In this document: in pieces, positions 1 to 10,164 of the stretch
Layout of the letters: each line of letters opens with the position of its first letter
Position numbering within the stretch: the first letter of the stretch is position 1
NCBI GenBank assembly: GCA_022410635.1
Contig: JAJVDF010000968.1
Coordinates: 27,373-91,372, forward strand
DNA: 64,000 nt
From: Tretioscincus oriximinensis
Lineage: Eukaryota > Chordata > Lepidosauria > Squamata > Gymnophthalmidae
Direction: 5' to 3'
The notes under the pieces: model-generated
What the model saw: only the letters and a program-made list of their open reading frames with translations
Told to the model about the DNA's origin: nothing
Databases searched by the model: none
Translations under genes and position numbers: made by a program

Positions 1-270
1 AAAGGGAGGCAGCAGGAGCTTCCATAGACAAGTCTCCTTCTTCCGATGCTATGGAATCTAGCAAGGGGTTCTCATAGCCCCTTAGAGNCTCACAAGGGAA
101 AGGGAGGCAGCAGGAGCTTCCATAGACAAGTCTCCTTCTTCAGGTGCTGNGGAGTCCAGCAAGGGGATCTCATAGCCCCTTAGAGACTCACAAGGGAAAG
201 GGAGGCAGCAGGCGCTTCCATAGACAAGTCTCCTTCTTCAGGTGCTGCGGAGTCTAGCAAGGGGATCTCG
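1..270. repeat. 98-bp tandem repeat, reverse orientation
   Basis: Almost three head-to-tail copies of a unit whose start (aaagggaggcagcagg) recurs at 1, 99 and 197, giving a 98-bp period with few differences. The same unit is found in the opposite orientation at 10905-12170, and diverged single units occur near 18540 and 18905-19250. The array is cut by the left window edge. Confidence 0.85.
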
Positions 271-920
271 TGGGACCCCTCCAGCCAGAATGGCCCAGAT
301 GTTGAAAACCCAAGTGGAGAAACAGGGCTTACTAGCAGGCCAAATAAATACGGATCACGGCATTAACGACCTTATTACTGTTAATTATCGCAGTGAAATT
401 CCTTATTCACTTTATGGTCTGCCTAATCACTGGAGACGCAATAAAACAGAAGCCAATTGCATCAGAGGTTCACAACACTTCTGGACCCAATGGCTTGTTT
501 ACCTCCTTCCACGTATTTCCAACTCGCCTCCTTCTCCCTGCTCCATCCTCACAAAGGCACCACTGAAAGGCAGACCAGGCCTGAATTCTCAAATTCGGAG
601 GTCGCCATGCTCAGGCTTCCAAGTGCCTCCACCTCTCCATAGGTGCTCTAACTAATGCCCTGCTGTTGTCCTGCCTTGACTCAGGCACTCCAAGTGGGTC
701 AGGGTGCCATTTGACACACTGGCGCACTTGACACAGCCTCAGGGTTGGCTGAGATGGTTTTTTTTATAATGTTAAACATTAAGTCCCATTGAAGGTTTCT
801 TCCAGGTCATATGAGGCCAATTAACTATGACGCCACTAGCCATATAGTAGTCATAAAGTATGTCTAGGAAGCCATCAGGGTAGGAATAGAATAGTAGTCT
901 GGGTAACTGGTAACAAATTC
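271..920. other. No recognised feature
   Basis: Mixed-composition sequence with short reading frames only. I see no splice-bounded conserved peptide and no repeat family that I recognise. Confidence 0.4.
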
Positions 921-929
921 ATGGAGAAA

Positions 930-1330
930 GAAGATCAAGAAGCAGCAGGAGGAGGAGGAGGAGAAGCAGAAAAAAAGAAGATGCAGGAGGAGGAGGAGGA
1001 GGAGAAAGAGAAGAAGAAAAAGAAGAAGAAGAAGAAGAAGAAGAAGAAGAAGAAGAAGAAGAAGAAGAAGAAGAAGAAGAAGAAGGAGAAGAAGAAGGAG
1101 AAGAAGAAGAAGAAGAAGAAGAAGAAGAAGAAGAAGAAGAAGAAGANGAAGGAGGAGGAGGAGGAAGAGAAGGAGAAGGAAGAGGAGAAGAAGATGAAGA
1201 TGGAAGAAAAGAAGGAGGAGGAGGAGAAGAAGGAGGAGGAAGAGAAGGAGAAGGAGAAGGAAGAGGAGAAGAAGATGAAGATGGAAGAAAAGAAGGAGGA
1301 GGAGGAGAAGAAGGAGAATCTAGTTTTACA
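930..1330. repeat. Expanded GAA/GGA purine tract
   Basis: About 400 bp of almost pure purine on the + strand. It includes an uninterrupted AAG run at about 1020-1084 and a second one at about 1100-1145. The right flank (about 1318-1440) looks like a decayed minus-strand copy of the tRNA-derived SINE seen elsewhere, so the tract is probably the expanded tail of that SINE. A 49-bp imperfect duplication lies at about 1190-1310. Confidence 0.8.
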
Positions 1331-1534
1331 CCCTCCTCTCCTCACCTGAAGGGACAGAGCAGCTTACGAGTTCTGTTGTGGTGGTGCCCACAGCTGGGTT
1401 GGCTGAAACCAGGACATTAAACATCTGTTGCATCATGTGGGATTGTAATGCTTAGTTAAGACCTTCGTCATCTCAAAATATTCTACTATGAACTTTTTTG
1501 GTTCCATTAAATCCAGCTAACTATCATAAGTACC

Positions 1535-2000
1535 TAAGAGGACCCCTGCCGAATGGGGCCTAGCCAATCTAGTCCAGCTTCCTGTCTCACCCAGCAGCAC
1601 CTCAAGTAGAAGGAGGCAAAATCTTCACCTGTTCTTGACTCCTTGCAAATGGTATTTCAGGGATACAGCTTTGGATAACAAAGATAGTAGGGAGGGAGTC
1701 CAGACCAGTCCTCCAAGAGTCCTGCCCATTTCTCAGCAAATTCCCTTGGAGAAGGAAATGTCCTAAAATGTCCCTTTTAGTAGGCCTTAAGACCATAAGA
1801 ACATCAGAAGATCCATACTGGATCAGCCCAGAGCCCATCCAGTCCATCCTTCTGTCTCACACAGAGGTCCACTAGATGCACCTGGGCAGCCCAAACAGAG
1901 GAAAGCAAAATATGCACCTGTTCTTGACTCTCTGCAAATGGCATTTCAGGAGTCCAATGACAGATGGCTGCCCAACCTCTGTCTGAAGACATCCAGTGTA
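1535..2000 (-). mobile_element. CR1-type LINE 3' fragments (two adjacent)
   Basis: Two CR1 3'-end fragments lie side by side (about 1535-1665 and 1790-2000). Both carry the landmarks of the main CR1 family in this window, read backwards: the catgaat/tggatcagcc start, a cccaccagatgcacctgggcag-like block and the ctctgcaaatggcatttcagg block. Confidence 0.7.
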
Positions 2001-2480
2001 GGAGAACTCAGAACCTCCTGGAACAACCTGTTCCATTCCTTTAACACCCTTACAGTCAGAAAGTTTTGTTTCTGATATCTCATCTGTAGGTCCTCCCTTG
2101 CAGTTTCATCCCNTTGTTTCTAGTCCTTCTATGCGCCAGAGAGAACAATGCTGATCCCTCTGGTCTGTGGCAGCTCTGAAGATATTTGTAGGGAGCTATC
2201 AGGTCTCCTCTCCATCTTCTCTTTTGCAGACTAAACATCCCTGGATCTTTTAACTCTTCCAGACTCACCATCCTTATAACTCTCCTCTGAACCTGCTCCA
2301 GATTATTAATGTCCTTCTTAAATTCTCTCTTCCCCCCCAGAATTGAACACTGTATCCAAGTGTGGTCTGACCAAAGTCCTGTAGAGAGGAATTTCACGTG
2401 ATCGAGATTCTATGGTACATCCTGGGACTGTGTTTGCCTTTTTTGCACCTGCTTCCTTTGGAGGAAGATGACCCTGAAAC
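1990..2480 (-). mobile_element. CR1-type LINE fragment, second subfamily
   Basis: Shares the order of blocks seen at 34561-35080 and 43640-44170: the gaagacttccagtg-like start, the 'ccctg...gttagaaag' block, the tcttctcttttgcagactaaacatccc-like block, and an ORF2 tail. The minus-strand translation includes a [17 protein letters not shown] stretch typical of the CR1 ORF2 C-terminus, and it is broken further on. Confidence 0.75.
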
Positions 2481-3545
2481 ATGAGTGGCTGAGTTGGCCT
2501 CTGGCAACTGCTGGATCAAGGTCACCCTGGAGGCCTGGGACCCAACAGGGTCTCCCTGGAACGTGGGTGAACTGGCCATGGTGCTGAAAAGCTTAGATGG
2601 TCTTACACCAGGGATCCACCTGGTGAACTGCTGCCCAGATGCTTGAAGCTCCTTGAGAAGGCAGCCAGCAGGACTGTCCAGTCAGGGCTGGGGAATCTTG
2701 AGGCTCCTCTTCTGTTTTGGCCACACAATTTCCTGGCTGCCTCTTATGTGAATAAAACTAAGTAAGTTGTGAACGTTTGCTGACTTCTTCTTTGATCCGG
2801 AGTGACAGAATTTGGGGGTGGGGTGGGGTCCTGAAATCTTAAATTTTTGCTGGTTGGATTTTATCTGTCCATTTCCCCCAGAAACACCCAACTCCATCTC
2901 TCAGCCCCCATCACATCGGTTCCTGTTCCACAAGGCATATTTCCAGCACGCCTAGTTGTCCAAAGGCCCTTGTGGACATACTGTTCCTCCATTGACAGGC
3001 AGCCCTCTCAATGCACATAGGTTTTATAGCAANCCATTGACCTCTGGGAACTCAGCACATGTCTGGGATTCTGTCCAGGGGGGTCTAATTTGAGCTGATG
3101 AGTCACATCCTGGAGCGGAGCTTTTAGGGAACGAACAGCTTTCTGGGGAACAGCCCTAGGTGTTGTGCTCTGCTCAGGGGTCAGCATGAAACACTTTTGG
3201 GCATCCTGGGAATCTGCACCCAGTTCTGAGGAAAGGGAAGGGGTCCCTGCACGCTCCCACTTGCTCATGGCGCTGATGTCCAAAGGGTGTACCCCCCTTT
3301 GCCTCTTGGCAACCTATATTGGTAGACCCATACCGCCACTAGGAAGGCACCACTTTGGGTTTCCCTTGTGATCCCTGGCAAGCTGAGCCAGAACCCCAGC
3401 TGCAAAGTGTGGAAACCTGCAGGCTCTGAATCTTGCATGCTTGGGGGGCGGGAGAAGCAGATATATTTTGCAGGCCTAGTTGCAAAGCAAAGCAGGGAAG
3501 GTCTCTGTGCCCTCTAGAATCCTGGCCGCTCCCGTAGCGGTTCAG
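2480..3545. other. No recognised feature
   Basis: About 1 kb without a convincing exon or a repeat family that I recognise. Confidence 0.35.
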
Positions 3546-3574
3546 AGGGTTCCCAGAAGACAAGGACACAACCC

Positions 3575-3830
3575 ACCCTTTGAGAAAAAAATATTTTCTC
3601 TCTTACTAGGACCAGGGGGGCTGCCTTCAAGTTGTTGGGCAGAAGAGTGAGGACACATAAGAGGAAATATTTTTTCAACCAGAGGGTCATTGGCTCGTGG
3701 AATTGAGTTCCAAAGGAGGCAGCCATAGATGGATAAAGGCTGGATAGCATTTAGACTCAAACATGGAGGGAGTTGGGTTGAGCGGAGCCAGAATGCAAAA
3801 GAAAGAGACAACACCTCCTATTTATTTCCC
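3575..3830 (+). mobile_element. CR1-type LINE fragment, sense
   Basis: Sense-strand CR1 ORF2 tail: the ccagagggtcattggctcgtgg block (here with caaccagag) and the following ggaggcagccatag/ggatagcattt blocks align with other sense copies at 27960-28090. It is truncated at both ends. Confidence 0.6.
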
Positions 3831-3936
3831 TATAGTTGGGTATTCCACCATAGAGCATTGTGTGGGCTGGTTTATAAGAACGAGTCCACAAGCCCCAGCT
3901 AGACAACATGGGGAGACAGTGGAGAATATGGGGAGA

Positions 3937-4290
3937 ACCTAAGAACCTAAGAAGAGCCATCCTGGATCAGGCCACAGCCCATCAAGTCCAGCCTTCTGTC
4001 CCACACAGAGGCCCACCAGATGCCCCTGGGCAGCCCGAACAGAGGAAAGCAAAATATGCTCCTGTTCATGACTCCCTGCAAATGGTATCTCAGGAGTCCT
4101 GCCTGTGGCTCCATCCCGGAGGCAACATCCAGACATNCATCCTAGTATCCACGTATACCCTTGGTATGCATAAACCTGTCTAGTCCTGTCTTGAAACTAT
4201 CCAAGCTGTNAGCTACCACCACCTCTTCAGGAAGTAAATTCCACAGGCCGATGACCCTCTGGGTGAAAAAATACCATTCCTCGTTCCTCC
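3937..4290 (-). mobile_element. CR1-type LINE 3' end
   Basis: Begins with aagaacctaagaagagcc and tggatcaggccacagccc, the reverse complement of the CR1 3' terminus, and runs through the 3' UTR into the ORF2 C-terminal block ending at gtgaaaaaataccattcc. It abuts the CpG-rich block to its right. Confidence 0.85.
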
Positions 4291-5300
4291 TCGCTGTCTC
4301 TGCCAGCCGAGGGCGCTTGGGGAGGCAGGGAGAGGCAGAGGCGCCCTCTCCATGGCTCGCAGCCTCTGGGGCACTGAGCGGGGTGGAGGGGGATGGAGGG
4401 GGGTTATCCAGAGAGACCCCTCCCTCCTCCTCCCTCCCTCCTCCCCCTCCCCGCCCCTTCCAGTGGAATTTTCCGGCGTGGGGAGGGGGGGGAAGGCACC
4501 CGCAGCATAAAAGTCCAGCCGAGCGTGGAGGACGCNAAGCGCATCATTCGTCGCTAGGAGAAGGCGAAGATTGGAGGACGGTGAGTCCTGGGTGGGCCAG
4601 GGTGGGATTTGGGGGCTGCTCCGGCTTTCCCCGGGTCTCCCTCGGGCTGGGGTGGTCTGGGGAAGGCGCCGCCTGTGTCTCCCTTCCCTTGGCCCCTCTC
4701 CGCGCGCCCTGGGCGCAAAGATGCTCCTTGGAGAGCTCTGCAGGAATCACATAATCCGGGGGGCTCCAGCGCCCGGGAGGGTCTGCCTGGGGGTCAGCAG
4801 CTAGCCCTGGGACCCCTCCGGACTGCTCCCCAGTCCCCACTCCCTGCCCTAAGCTGCCGAAGGGGCGCCTTGCGGGGATCGGAATGGAGGCGGCGCTCCG
4901 ACGCGTCGCGGGTAGTTTCTACGGCGGCTTCCCAGGCAAGGAGGACCCCGTGGGGAAAGGGGATCTGGGGAAGCGGCTGGAAGCGGGGCGGGGAGGCAAA
5001 ACAGACCCCCCCCCCCCCCAGGCTGGCAGAAGAGCTTGGCACGACCTTTGGGCCTCCCCCTCTTCTCGCTGCCTCCGCCTACCTCTGCCCCTTTCTTGGC
5101 ACCTAACGGAGGCCTCCTCCTCGCACTCGAGGACCTCCTGGCGGCGGCGGCGGCTGCACCCAGTGACCCGGGATGTGGGGAAGAGGAGACGCGGCTGGCG
5201 GAGCGCCAGGGCCAACCAAGTGCAAAGTCCCTGCCCAGGCAGTGGGAAAGGGTCACTGGGGCAGAAGGAGGCGCTCAGGTGCTGGGCAGGCTGGATTGGG
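4290..5300. promoter_or_regulatory. CpG-rich block (CpG-island-like)
   Basis: A GC-rich stretch with frequent CpG, unlike the AT-richer surroundings. It contains the TATA-like box and splice donor described separately, a C11 run near 5009-5019 and a (GGC)n-type run near 5140. Several long overlapping reading frames exist on both strands, as expected of GC-rich DNA, and none resembles a known protein. Confidence 0.6.
4503..4580 (+). promoter_or_regulatory. Candidate core promoter and non-coding first exon
   Basis: A TATA-like element (gcataaaag, about 4504-4512) lies in GC-rich DNA and would place a transcription start near 4535. The sequence then runs without an ATG to ggaggacg at 4580, followed by a consensus donor (gtgagt) at 4581. 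This would suit a non-coding first exon on the + strand. TMEM269, whose first exon is missing and which begins 13.5 kb downstream, is one possible owner, but nothing in the sequence links them. Confidence 0.4.
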
Positions 5301-5339
5301 TAGCAGAGCAACTCCAGATGAGTTTGCTGGGGGAGACAT

Positions 5340-5850
5340 AAGAACAGAGAAGAACCTCAGAGGAGCCCTGACGAATAGAGCCAAAGTAGCCCAAAGTAGT
5401 CCAGCCAATCTAATCCCAATCTAATCTCACTTGCTGCCCAGGGGCATTTTAAGCAGAGGCAAACCCTTCATTTATTCTCTACTCTTGGAACAAGGATCTG
5501 CCATCCGCATGCAGTGTAGACTATGGCAGGCATCGAGTGGGGCCTGCCATAGTCTACACTGGCATGTGGGTGAGCCTAATAGGGCCTGCCATAGTCTACA
5601 CTGGCCCACCAATTGCTCCTGAGCATCTCCAGGAGGATTCACCTGTTATGGTCCTTCAGAAATCCTACCTGTTGCTCCATCCTGGAGGCAGGATCAAGAG
5701 ATCCATCCTAGTAGCTATTGACATCCTTGCTTTCCTTGTACTTGTCTAGTCCTCTCTTAAAGCTATCCAGACTTTACCTCTTCTGGAAGTAAATTCCAGA
5801 CGAAGAACCCTTGTCTGTCCTCAGTCTTCTGCCTATCTAAGAACGTAAGA
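5340..5850 (-). mobile_element. CR1-type LINE 3' end with short 42-bp repeat
   Basis: A reverse-oriented CR1 3' end in which the cctgccatagtctacac unit occurs about twice (5515-5605), just before the cccaccaattgctcc block. The rest (ctccatcctggaggcagg, gatccatcctagtagct) is standard for the family. Confidence 0.8.
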
Positions 5851-6335
5851 ACCTAAGAGGAGCCATCTAGTCCANCCGTCTGTCTCTCTTACCCAGTGGC
5901 CCACCAATTGCACCTGGGCAGGCTGGTACAGAAGGAGGCCAATTTTCAACNGTTCTCGATGCCCCGCAAAAGGCATTTCAGGAGTACCACCTGTTGCTCC
6001 ACCTCAGAGGCAGCATCCTAGTAGCTATTTATACCCTTGGTGTCCAAGGAACCAATCTGATTCAAGGAATGCCCTCTGGTCCTTGTGCTGTGTGATAGAG
6101 AAAACATTGTTCTCTGTTCCCCTTATCTACCCCATGCATGATTTTATTCCTTTCAATCGGATCTCCTCTTAGCCACATTTCAAGGCTGAAGAGGCCCAGA
6201 CATTGCAACCTGGTTTCATAAGGGATTTCATCCCTGTTGCCCTTTTCTGCACCTTCTTGAATTCCACAATATCTTTTCTGAGATGTGGTGACCTGAATTG
6301 TGCACAGATTTTCCAAATCTTCTTGTATTCGCATC
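5838..6335 (-). mobile_element. CR1-type LINE 3' end
   Basis: A second, nearly contiguous reverse CR1 copy starting aagaacgtaagaacctaaga. It runs through the 3' UTR and the ORF2 tail (minus-strand peptide IERNKIMHGVDKGNRE) to about 6335. Confidence 0.8.
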
Positions 6336-7290
6336 TAGAATGGATGCCCGGTTGCTGCCTTCAGATTGGAGACAGAGAAAAGGTATCTTTCAAGTCCGAA
6401 GGGAATGGAAAGCGGATGAACCTTTTGCCTTCATCTTCTGCTTGAAGTGCCCAGGAGCAATGGGTGGGCTGTCACCTGAGGAACGATGCTATCCAATGTT
6501 CTTTTACAGTCTTACATTTTTAAGTGTCAAAATATAAACCTTTCCTTCCTGTTTTCTCAATTTCCAGCTAAAGAACAGTTTTCGAATTCCACCAACTCTT
6601 AGCAAAGATGTGGACTCTTACGCCCCCTTCTGGTAAGTTTTGAGTAGAACAGCCTCTTCCTTTTGTTCCATTTCCTGACTCCTCTGTCCTGGTGGGTGGC
6701 TTTTTGGTGGGTGAAATAAGTCCCTAACCCTGTCTCAGATGGGAAACCAGAGAGGAAGAGAGATTTGGGGAAAGTGGGAGAAATAGCCATATTGGACAGG
6801 ATCCCAGAGCAAACGTGGGTGCCAGTTTCAAGTAAATCCCAAAGGAATCCGGGGGATTTACAGAGAGGAAGATGACACCTGCCATTACTCAGCATCTTAA
6901 AGATTCAACATTCTACAGCCTCCTTAATATCTTCTACATTTCCCCTCTCCTTTCTAGGCTTCTTAGAACAGATCTTACTCCACACTTGCATATGTACATG
7001 AGAAATAAGGCCAAATCTGCTCTTTCCACAATTTAAAATAGGCACAGGATATTGGGCAATATACCAACAAAGAGATAGGGGGATGAATTCTCTTTTTAAA
7101 AAAAAATGAAAAGGGTGACCATCCCTCGGTCTGCTCCCAGGCTGTGGCTCCCTGCCCTACTGGGCTCTTCCTCCAAGTAGAGAAATCCTTAAAAGCCAGA
7201 ACCTCCCAGCCAAAGGGGAGCTATTTTGCTGGAAACAATTGGGAACGTGAATCTGGGCTGACTCAGTGTCCGTACTTTAGTGGTAAGAGG
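6336..7290. other. Mostly unrecognised sequence
   Basis: No exon could be supported. A short block near 6360-6480 (cttctgcttgaagtgcccagg) resembles the CR1 3' UTR. Confidence 0.35.
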
Positions 7291-7299
7291 TTCCGGAGG

Positions 7300-7360
7300 T
7301 TTTATTTATTTAGGAATTTATATCCTGCCCTTCACCAAGGGTTCCAAAGTGGGCAACAGA
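7300..7360 (-). mobile_element. LINE/SINE 3' tail fragment
   Basis: tttatttatttaggaattta followed by tcctgcccttcaccaagg is the reverse of the '...gggcgg-atataaataaata' tail shared by L2-type elements and some SINEs in reptiles. Confidence 0.5.
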
Positions 7361-7377
7361 AAATTAAAAGCAACACA

Positions 7378-8050
7378 TAAGAANATAAGAAGAGCCATAC
7401 TGGATCAGGTCACAGCCCACCTAGTCCAGCCTTCTGTCCCACACAGAGGCCCACCAGATGCCCCTGGGCAGTCCGAACATAGGAAAGCAAAATATGCTCC
7501 TCTTCATGACTCCCTGCAAATGGTATTTCAGGAGTCCTGCCTGTGGCTCCATCCCGGGGGCAGCATCCAGACATCCATCCTAGGACCCATTTATATCCTT
7601 GGTATCCATGAACCTGTCTGGTCCTGTCTTGAAACTATCCAAGCTGTTAGCTACCACTCCCGCTTCAGGAAGTAAATTCCACAGGCCGATGACCCTCTGA
7701 GTGAAAAAAGACTTTCCTTTGTCTGTTCTCACTTTTCTACCCATCAGTTTCAAGGAGGGGCCCCTGGTCCTTGTGTGATAGAGAAAACATTTTTCCCTAT
7801 TCACCCTGTCTATCCCATGCATGATTTTGTATACTTCAACCAGATCACCTCTCAAACGTCGCCTTTCGAGGCTGAAGAGGCCCAGACGTTGCAGCCTGAC
7901 TTCATAAGGGATTTTGCTCCAGACCCTTGATCCTTCTTGTTGCCCTTTTCTGCACCTTCTCTAGTTGCACAATATCCCTCTTGAGATGTGGTGACCAGAA
8001 TTGAACACAGGATTCCACCACAGATTTATAAAGAGGCAAAACAACATTTA
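7378..8050 (-). mobile_element. CR1-type LINE 3' end, long copy
   Basis: Starts acataagaanataagaagag and continues without large gaps through the 3' UTR, the ORF2 C-terminus (minus-strand peptides [20 protein letters not shown] and [19 protein letters not shown]) and the 'tgagatgtggtgaccagaat' block. One of the longer copies in the window. Confidence 0.88.
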
Positions 8051-8107
8051 CTGACTAGTTTTTGGGAAAAAAGCATATTAGTAAAAACATTTAACAGAGC
8101 CATAGCC

Positions 8108-8134
8108 TGCCCTTTCCCCCCCCCCCCCCCCCCG
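8108..8134. repeat. Poly-C run
   Basis: A run of about 18 C residues. It lies between the CR1 copy and a possible L2 fragment. Confidence 0.8.
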
Positions 8135-8194
8135 GCCCTCCCTGGGAGGACAGAATGCAAAAGGACCTAAAAGTCAAACGCCTGGGTATGTTTT

Positions 8195-8420
8195 TACCAG
8201 ATACGAAAAGCTACACAGTGGGCCTGACTGGCTTCTATAGAGAGGCTGTTCCAGAGTGTGGGAGCCACCACAGGGAAAGCCCTCCCATGTGCCCCTTGCA
8301 TCCCTGTGAGGCCTCCTCCTTGAGACCTTAGTTAGCCATGCCCCAAGCGAGATGAAGGAAAGCCCTTCTCTGTCCCTCTCTGGTTTCTCCCCCGTTTCCC
8401 CAGGAAGGTTTTCCAAGGCA
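8195..8420 (-). mobile_element. Probable L2-type LINE fragment
   Basis: The order gaggctgttccagagtgtggg, cacagggaaagccctcc, and a later gagatgaagg block parallels the better preserved L2 3' ends at 33930-34520 and 55260-55540 (for example 'gggagactgttccatag' there). Strongly diverged. Confidence 0.45.
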
Positions 8421-8611
8421 CTTTCTGATCCATCCTTCTGAGCTTTAATCATCAGAGCTGTTTATGATTTTAAAATGCAAAGATACTCCTAATTGTCCTC
8501 ACCAGCCCTACTCTATGTGCCAAATGGTCTCACATTGAAGCTCAACTTTGCTCCAGAATATCTTTTCCCCAACTTGAAAGTTGTGCCTTCTTTGTGCTTG
8601 ACCACAATGGC

Positions 8612-8643
8612 CCCTAACCCTAACCCTAACCCTAACCCTAACC
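8612..8643. repeat. Interstitial telomeric repeat (CCCTAA)5
   Basis: Five perfect CCCTAA units (8612-8641) plus CC, within otherwise unrelated sequence. It matches the vertebrate telomere repeat. It is short, so it may be a repair scar rather than a fused telomere. Confidence 0.95.
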
Positions 8644-8924
8644 TTCACAACAAGAGTTGAGGGTCGGGGGACATTTTGTGTTAGATGGAAAATAGTAGGG
8701 GTTTGTTTCAACCACACTGGCCTATCCTAAACTGCGTTCCCTATTTTTAAAAATACATTATTGACATATGAACAAGAACAGCATCTAGTCCATCTTGGAA
8801 TAACTGGAGATAAATTGTACCGTAGATTCTTTTCTTCCTCCTCTGAAGCCAACAGTGTGATTATTAGGTAGCAAACAGGGTGAAATTGGAAATAACAAGA
8901 GTATTTGGATTACAGTCACAGCGA

Positions 8925-9015
8925 ATCACAGAATCCTAGATTTGGATAGGACCTCCAGGCCCATGGGGTCCAAACCCCTAATCAATCCAGGATTCANTAA
9001 ACCACCCAAGTTTAA
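8925..9015 (-). mobile_element. CR1-type LINE 3' terminus, second subfamily
   Basis: Starts gaatcacagaatcctagatt, the reverse of the 'tctagaattctatgattc'-type 3' end, and continues with gacctccaggcccatggggtcc and a ggattcantaaacc block. Confidence 0.75.
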
Positions 9016-9194
9016 ATGCAGCTTCATTCCANTTTCAGAGTGAGAAAGCCCATANCAAAGGGGCAAGCTGTTTTCTTCCAGCGTTCTCCTGCTCAGAAAA
9101 TCCACCTTCGGTTTGACTCCTGTATTCTGTAGGAGGTTCAGAAAGTGACACCAAAGTGCAATTTACTACTTAGCAAATTTACTACTTGCAAATG

Positions 9195-9530
9195 TTAAGA
9201 ACATAAGAACATAAGAAGAGCCATACTGGATTAGGCCACAACCCATCAAGTCCAGCATTCTGTGTCTCACAGAGGCCCACCAGATGCACCTGGGCAGTCC
9301 GAACAGAGGAAAGCATTCGTTCTTTAAGAATTCTTGGGTGAATGCCATCTGGCCCTGGGGNTTTATAAATGTTCAGCTTATTAAGGCTAGCAAGGACCTC
9401 CTCCCTTGTTATCTCTATCCAGTTTAATTCCTCTGGTGTTCTTTCTGAGAAAACTAAATTTGTTGCGGGTAAATTCCCTCTGTCTTCTTCAGTGAAAAAT
9501 GTTTCCTGGAGAGGCCTGAAGCATCAGTGA
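9195..9530 (-). mobile_element. CR1-type LINE 3' end, partly deleted
   Basis: Begins gttaagaacataagaacata and keeps the 3' UTR start up to gaacagaggaaagc (9315). It then jumps to a different block, tttaagaattcttgggtgaatgcc-like sequence, that matches no other copy here. Confidence 0.7.
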
Positions 9531-9660
9531 GAGAACATAGCTCAGGTGTTAAGAGTCGGTCTTTCATGTGAGAGATCCGTTCTTGAAGCCCTGTGNCGGC
9601 TGTGGAGAGGCGTGAGTGCTCTCTGTTGGCCTCAGCTCCAGCTAATGCATCTATTTAAAA
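9530..9660 (+). mobile_element. Partial tRNA-derived SINE, old copy
   Basis: Contains a degenerate A-box region (catagctcaggtgttaag), a B-box-like gttcttgaagccctgtg, and the following gctgtggagaggcgtgag block, all aligning with the SINE head at 13050. The body and tail are lost. Confidence 0.6.
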
Positions 9661-9687
9661 GAAAGTAGGTTTGCAGTCTAGGTTTTG

Positions 9688-9787
9688 AGTAGATTCATGA
9701 GTATCGTTACTAATGGTAGGAAAGACAGAATAGATTTATATCTATTCTGTCTTTCCCACCATTAGTAACGATACTCATGAATCTACT
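9688..9787. repeat. 100-bp near-perfect inverted repeat (hairpin)
   Basis: The left arm 9688-9735 and right arm 9740-9787 are 48 bp each, with one mismatch that would be a G-U pair in RNA, around a 4-nt loop (ttat). I see no TA-flanked mariner terminus and no clear target duplication. It could be a foldback element, a palindromic repair product or a hairpin RNA precursor. Confidence 0.9.
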
Positions 9788-9825
9788 TGAAATGTAGAGG
9801 CGAAAAATGTACCTTGTAAGCTGGT

Positions 9826-10140
9826 CTGTAGAAGAAGAAGAAGAAGAACTGGGTTCTTATACCCCGCTTTTTCTCACCTTCCAAAGGGACTCAAAGCGGC
9901 TTACAAGGGTATTTTTGCCTGAAGGCTGACATTCTATCTTCTCCACCAGGCTGTGGTGGTTCCCATGTATCTACTTGCAGTCAGTTGCAATTTTTTGCAA
10001 TTCTTGCTTTCGAATAGCTGGGTTGGCTAGAGCTACAGGCTAGTGGAAAGTGCTCAGCCCTTCTCACGTCCGACACAGGGTTTCGAAACCCCATCTCCCA
10101 GGCAAGAGACAAATTCCTAAGCGACAGCTATCCACTTACG
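9826..10140 (-). mobile_element. tRNA-derived SINE with (GAA)n tail
   Basis: The reverse complement shows an A-box region (tagc...aggaattt), a B-box-like ggtttcgaaaccc, a unique body, and a 3' tail of ctttgagtccctttggaagg and gaacccagttcttctt. It is flanked by purine/pyrimidine triplet runs at both ends. Confidence 0.88.
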
Positions 10141-10164
10141 CCAGATTCTTCTTCTTCTAAGATG

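Noticed and set aside
1..270. A CRISPR-like array
   Set aside because: The 98-bp units are head to tail with no unique spacers, in a vertebrate genome.
921..1349. 142-residue Lys/Glu-rich reading frame
   Set aside because: It is a translation of the GAA/GGA purine tract at a SINE tail; the opposite strand is open too, as expected for such DNA.
4161..5341. Overlapping Pro/Arg/Gly-rich frames in the CpG block
   Set aside because: Open frames on both strands are expected in GC-rich DNA; none has a conserved domain.
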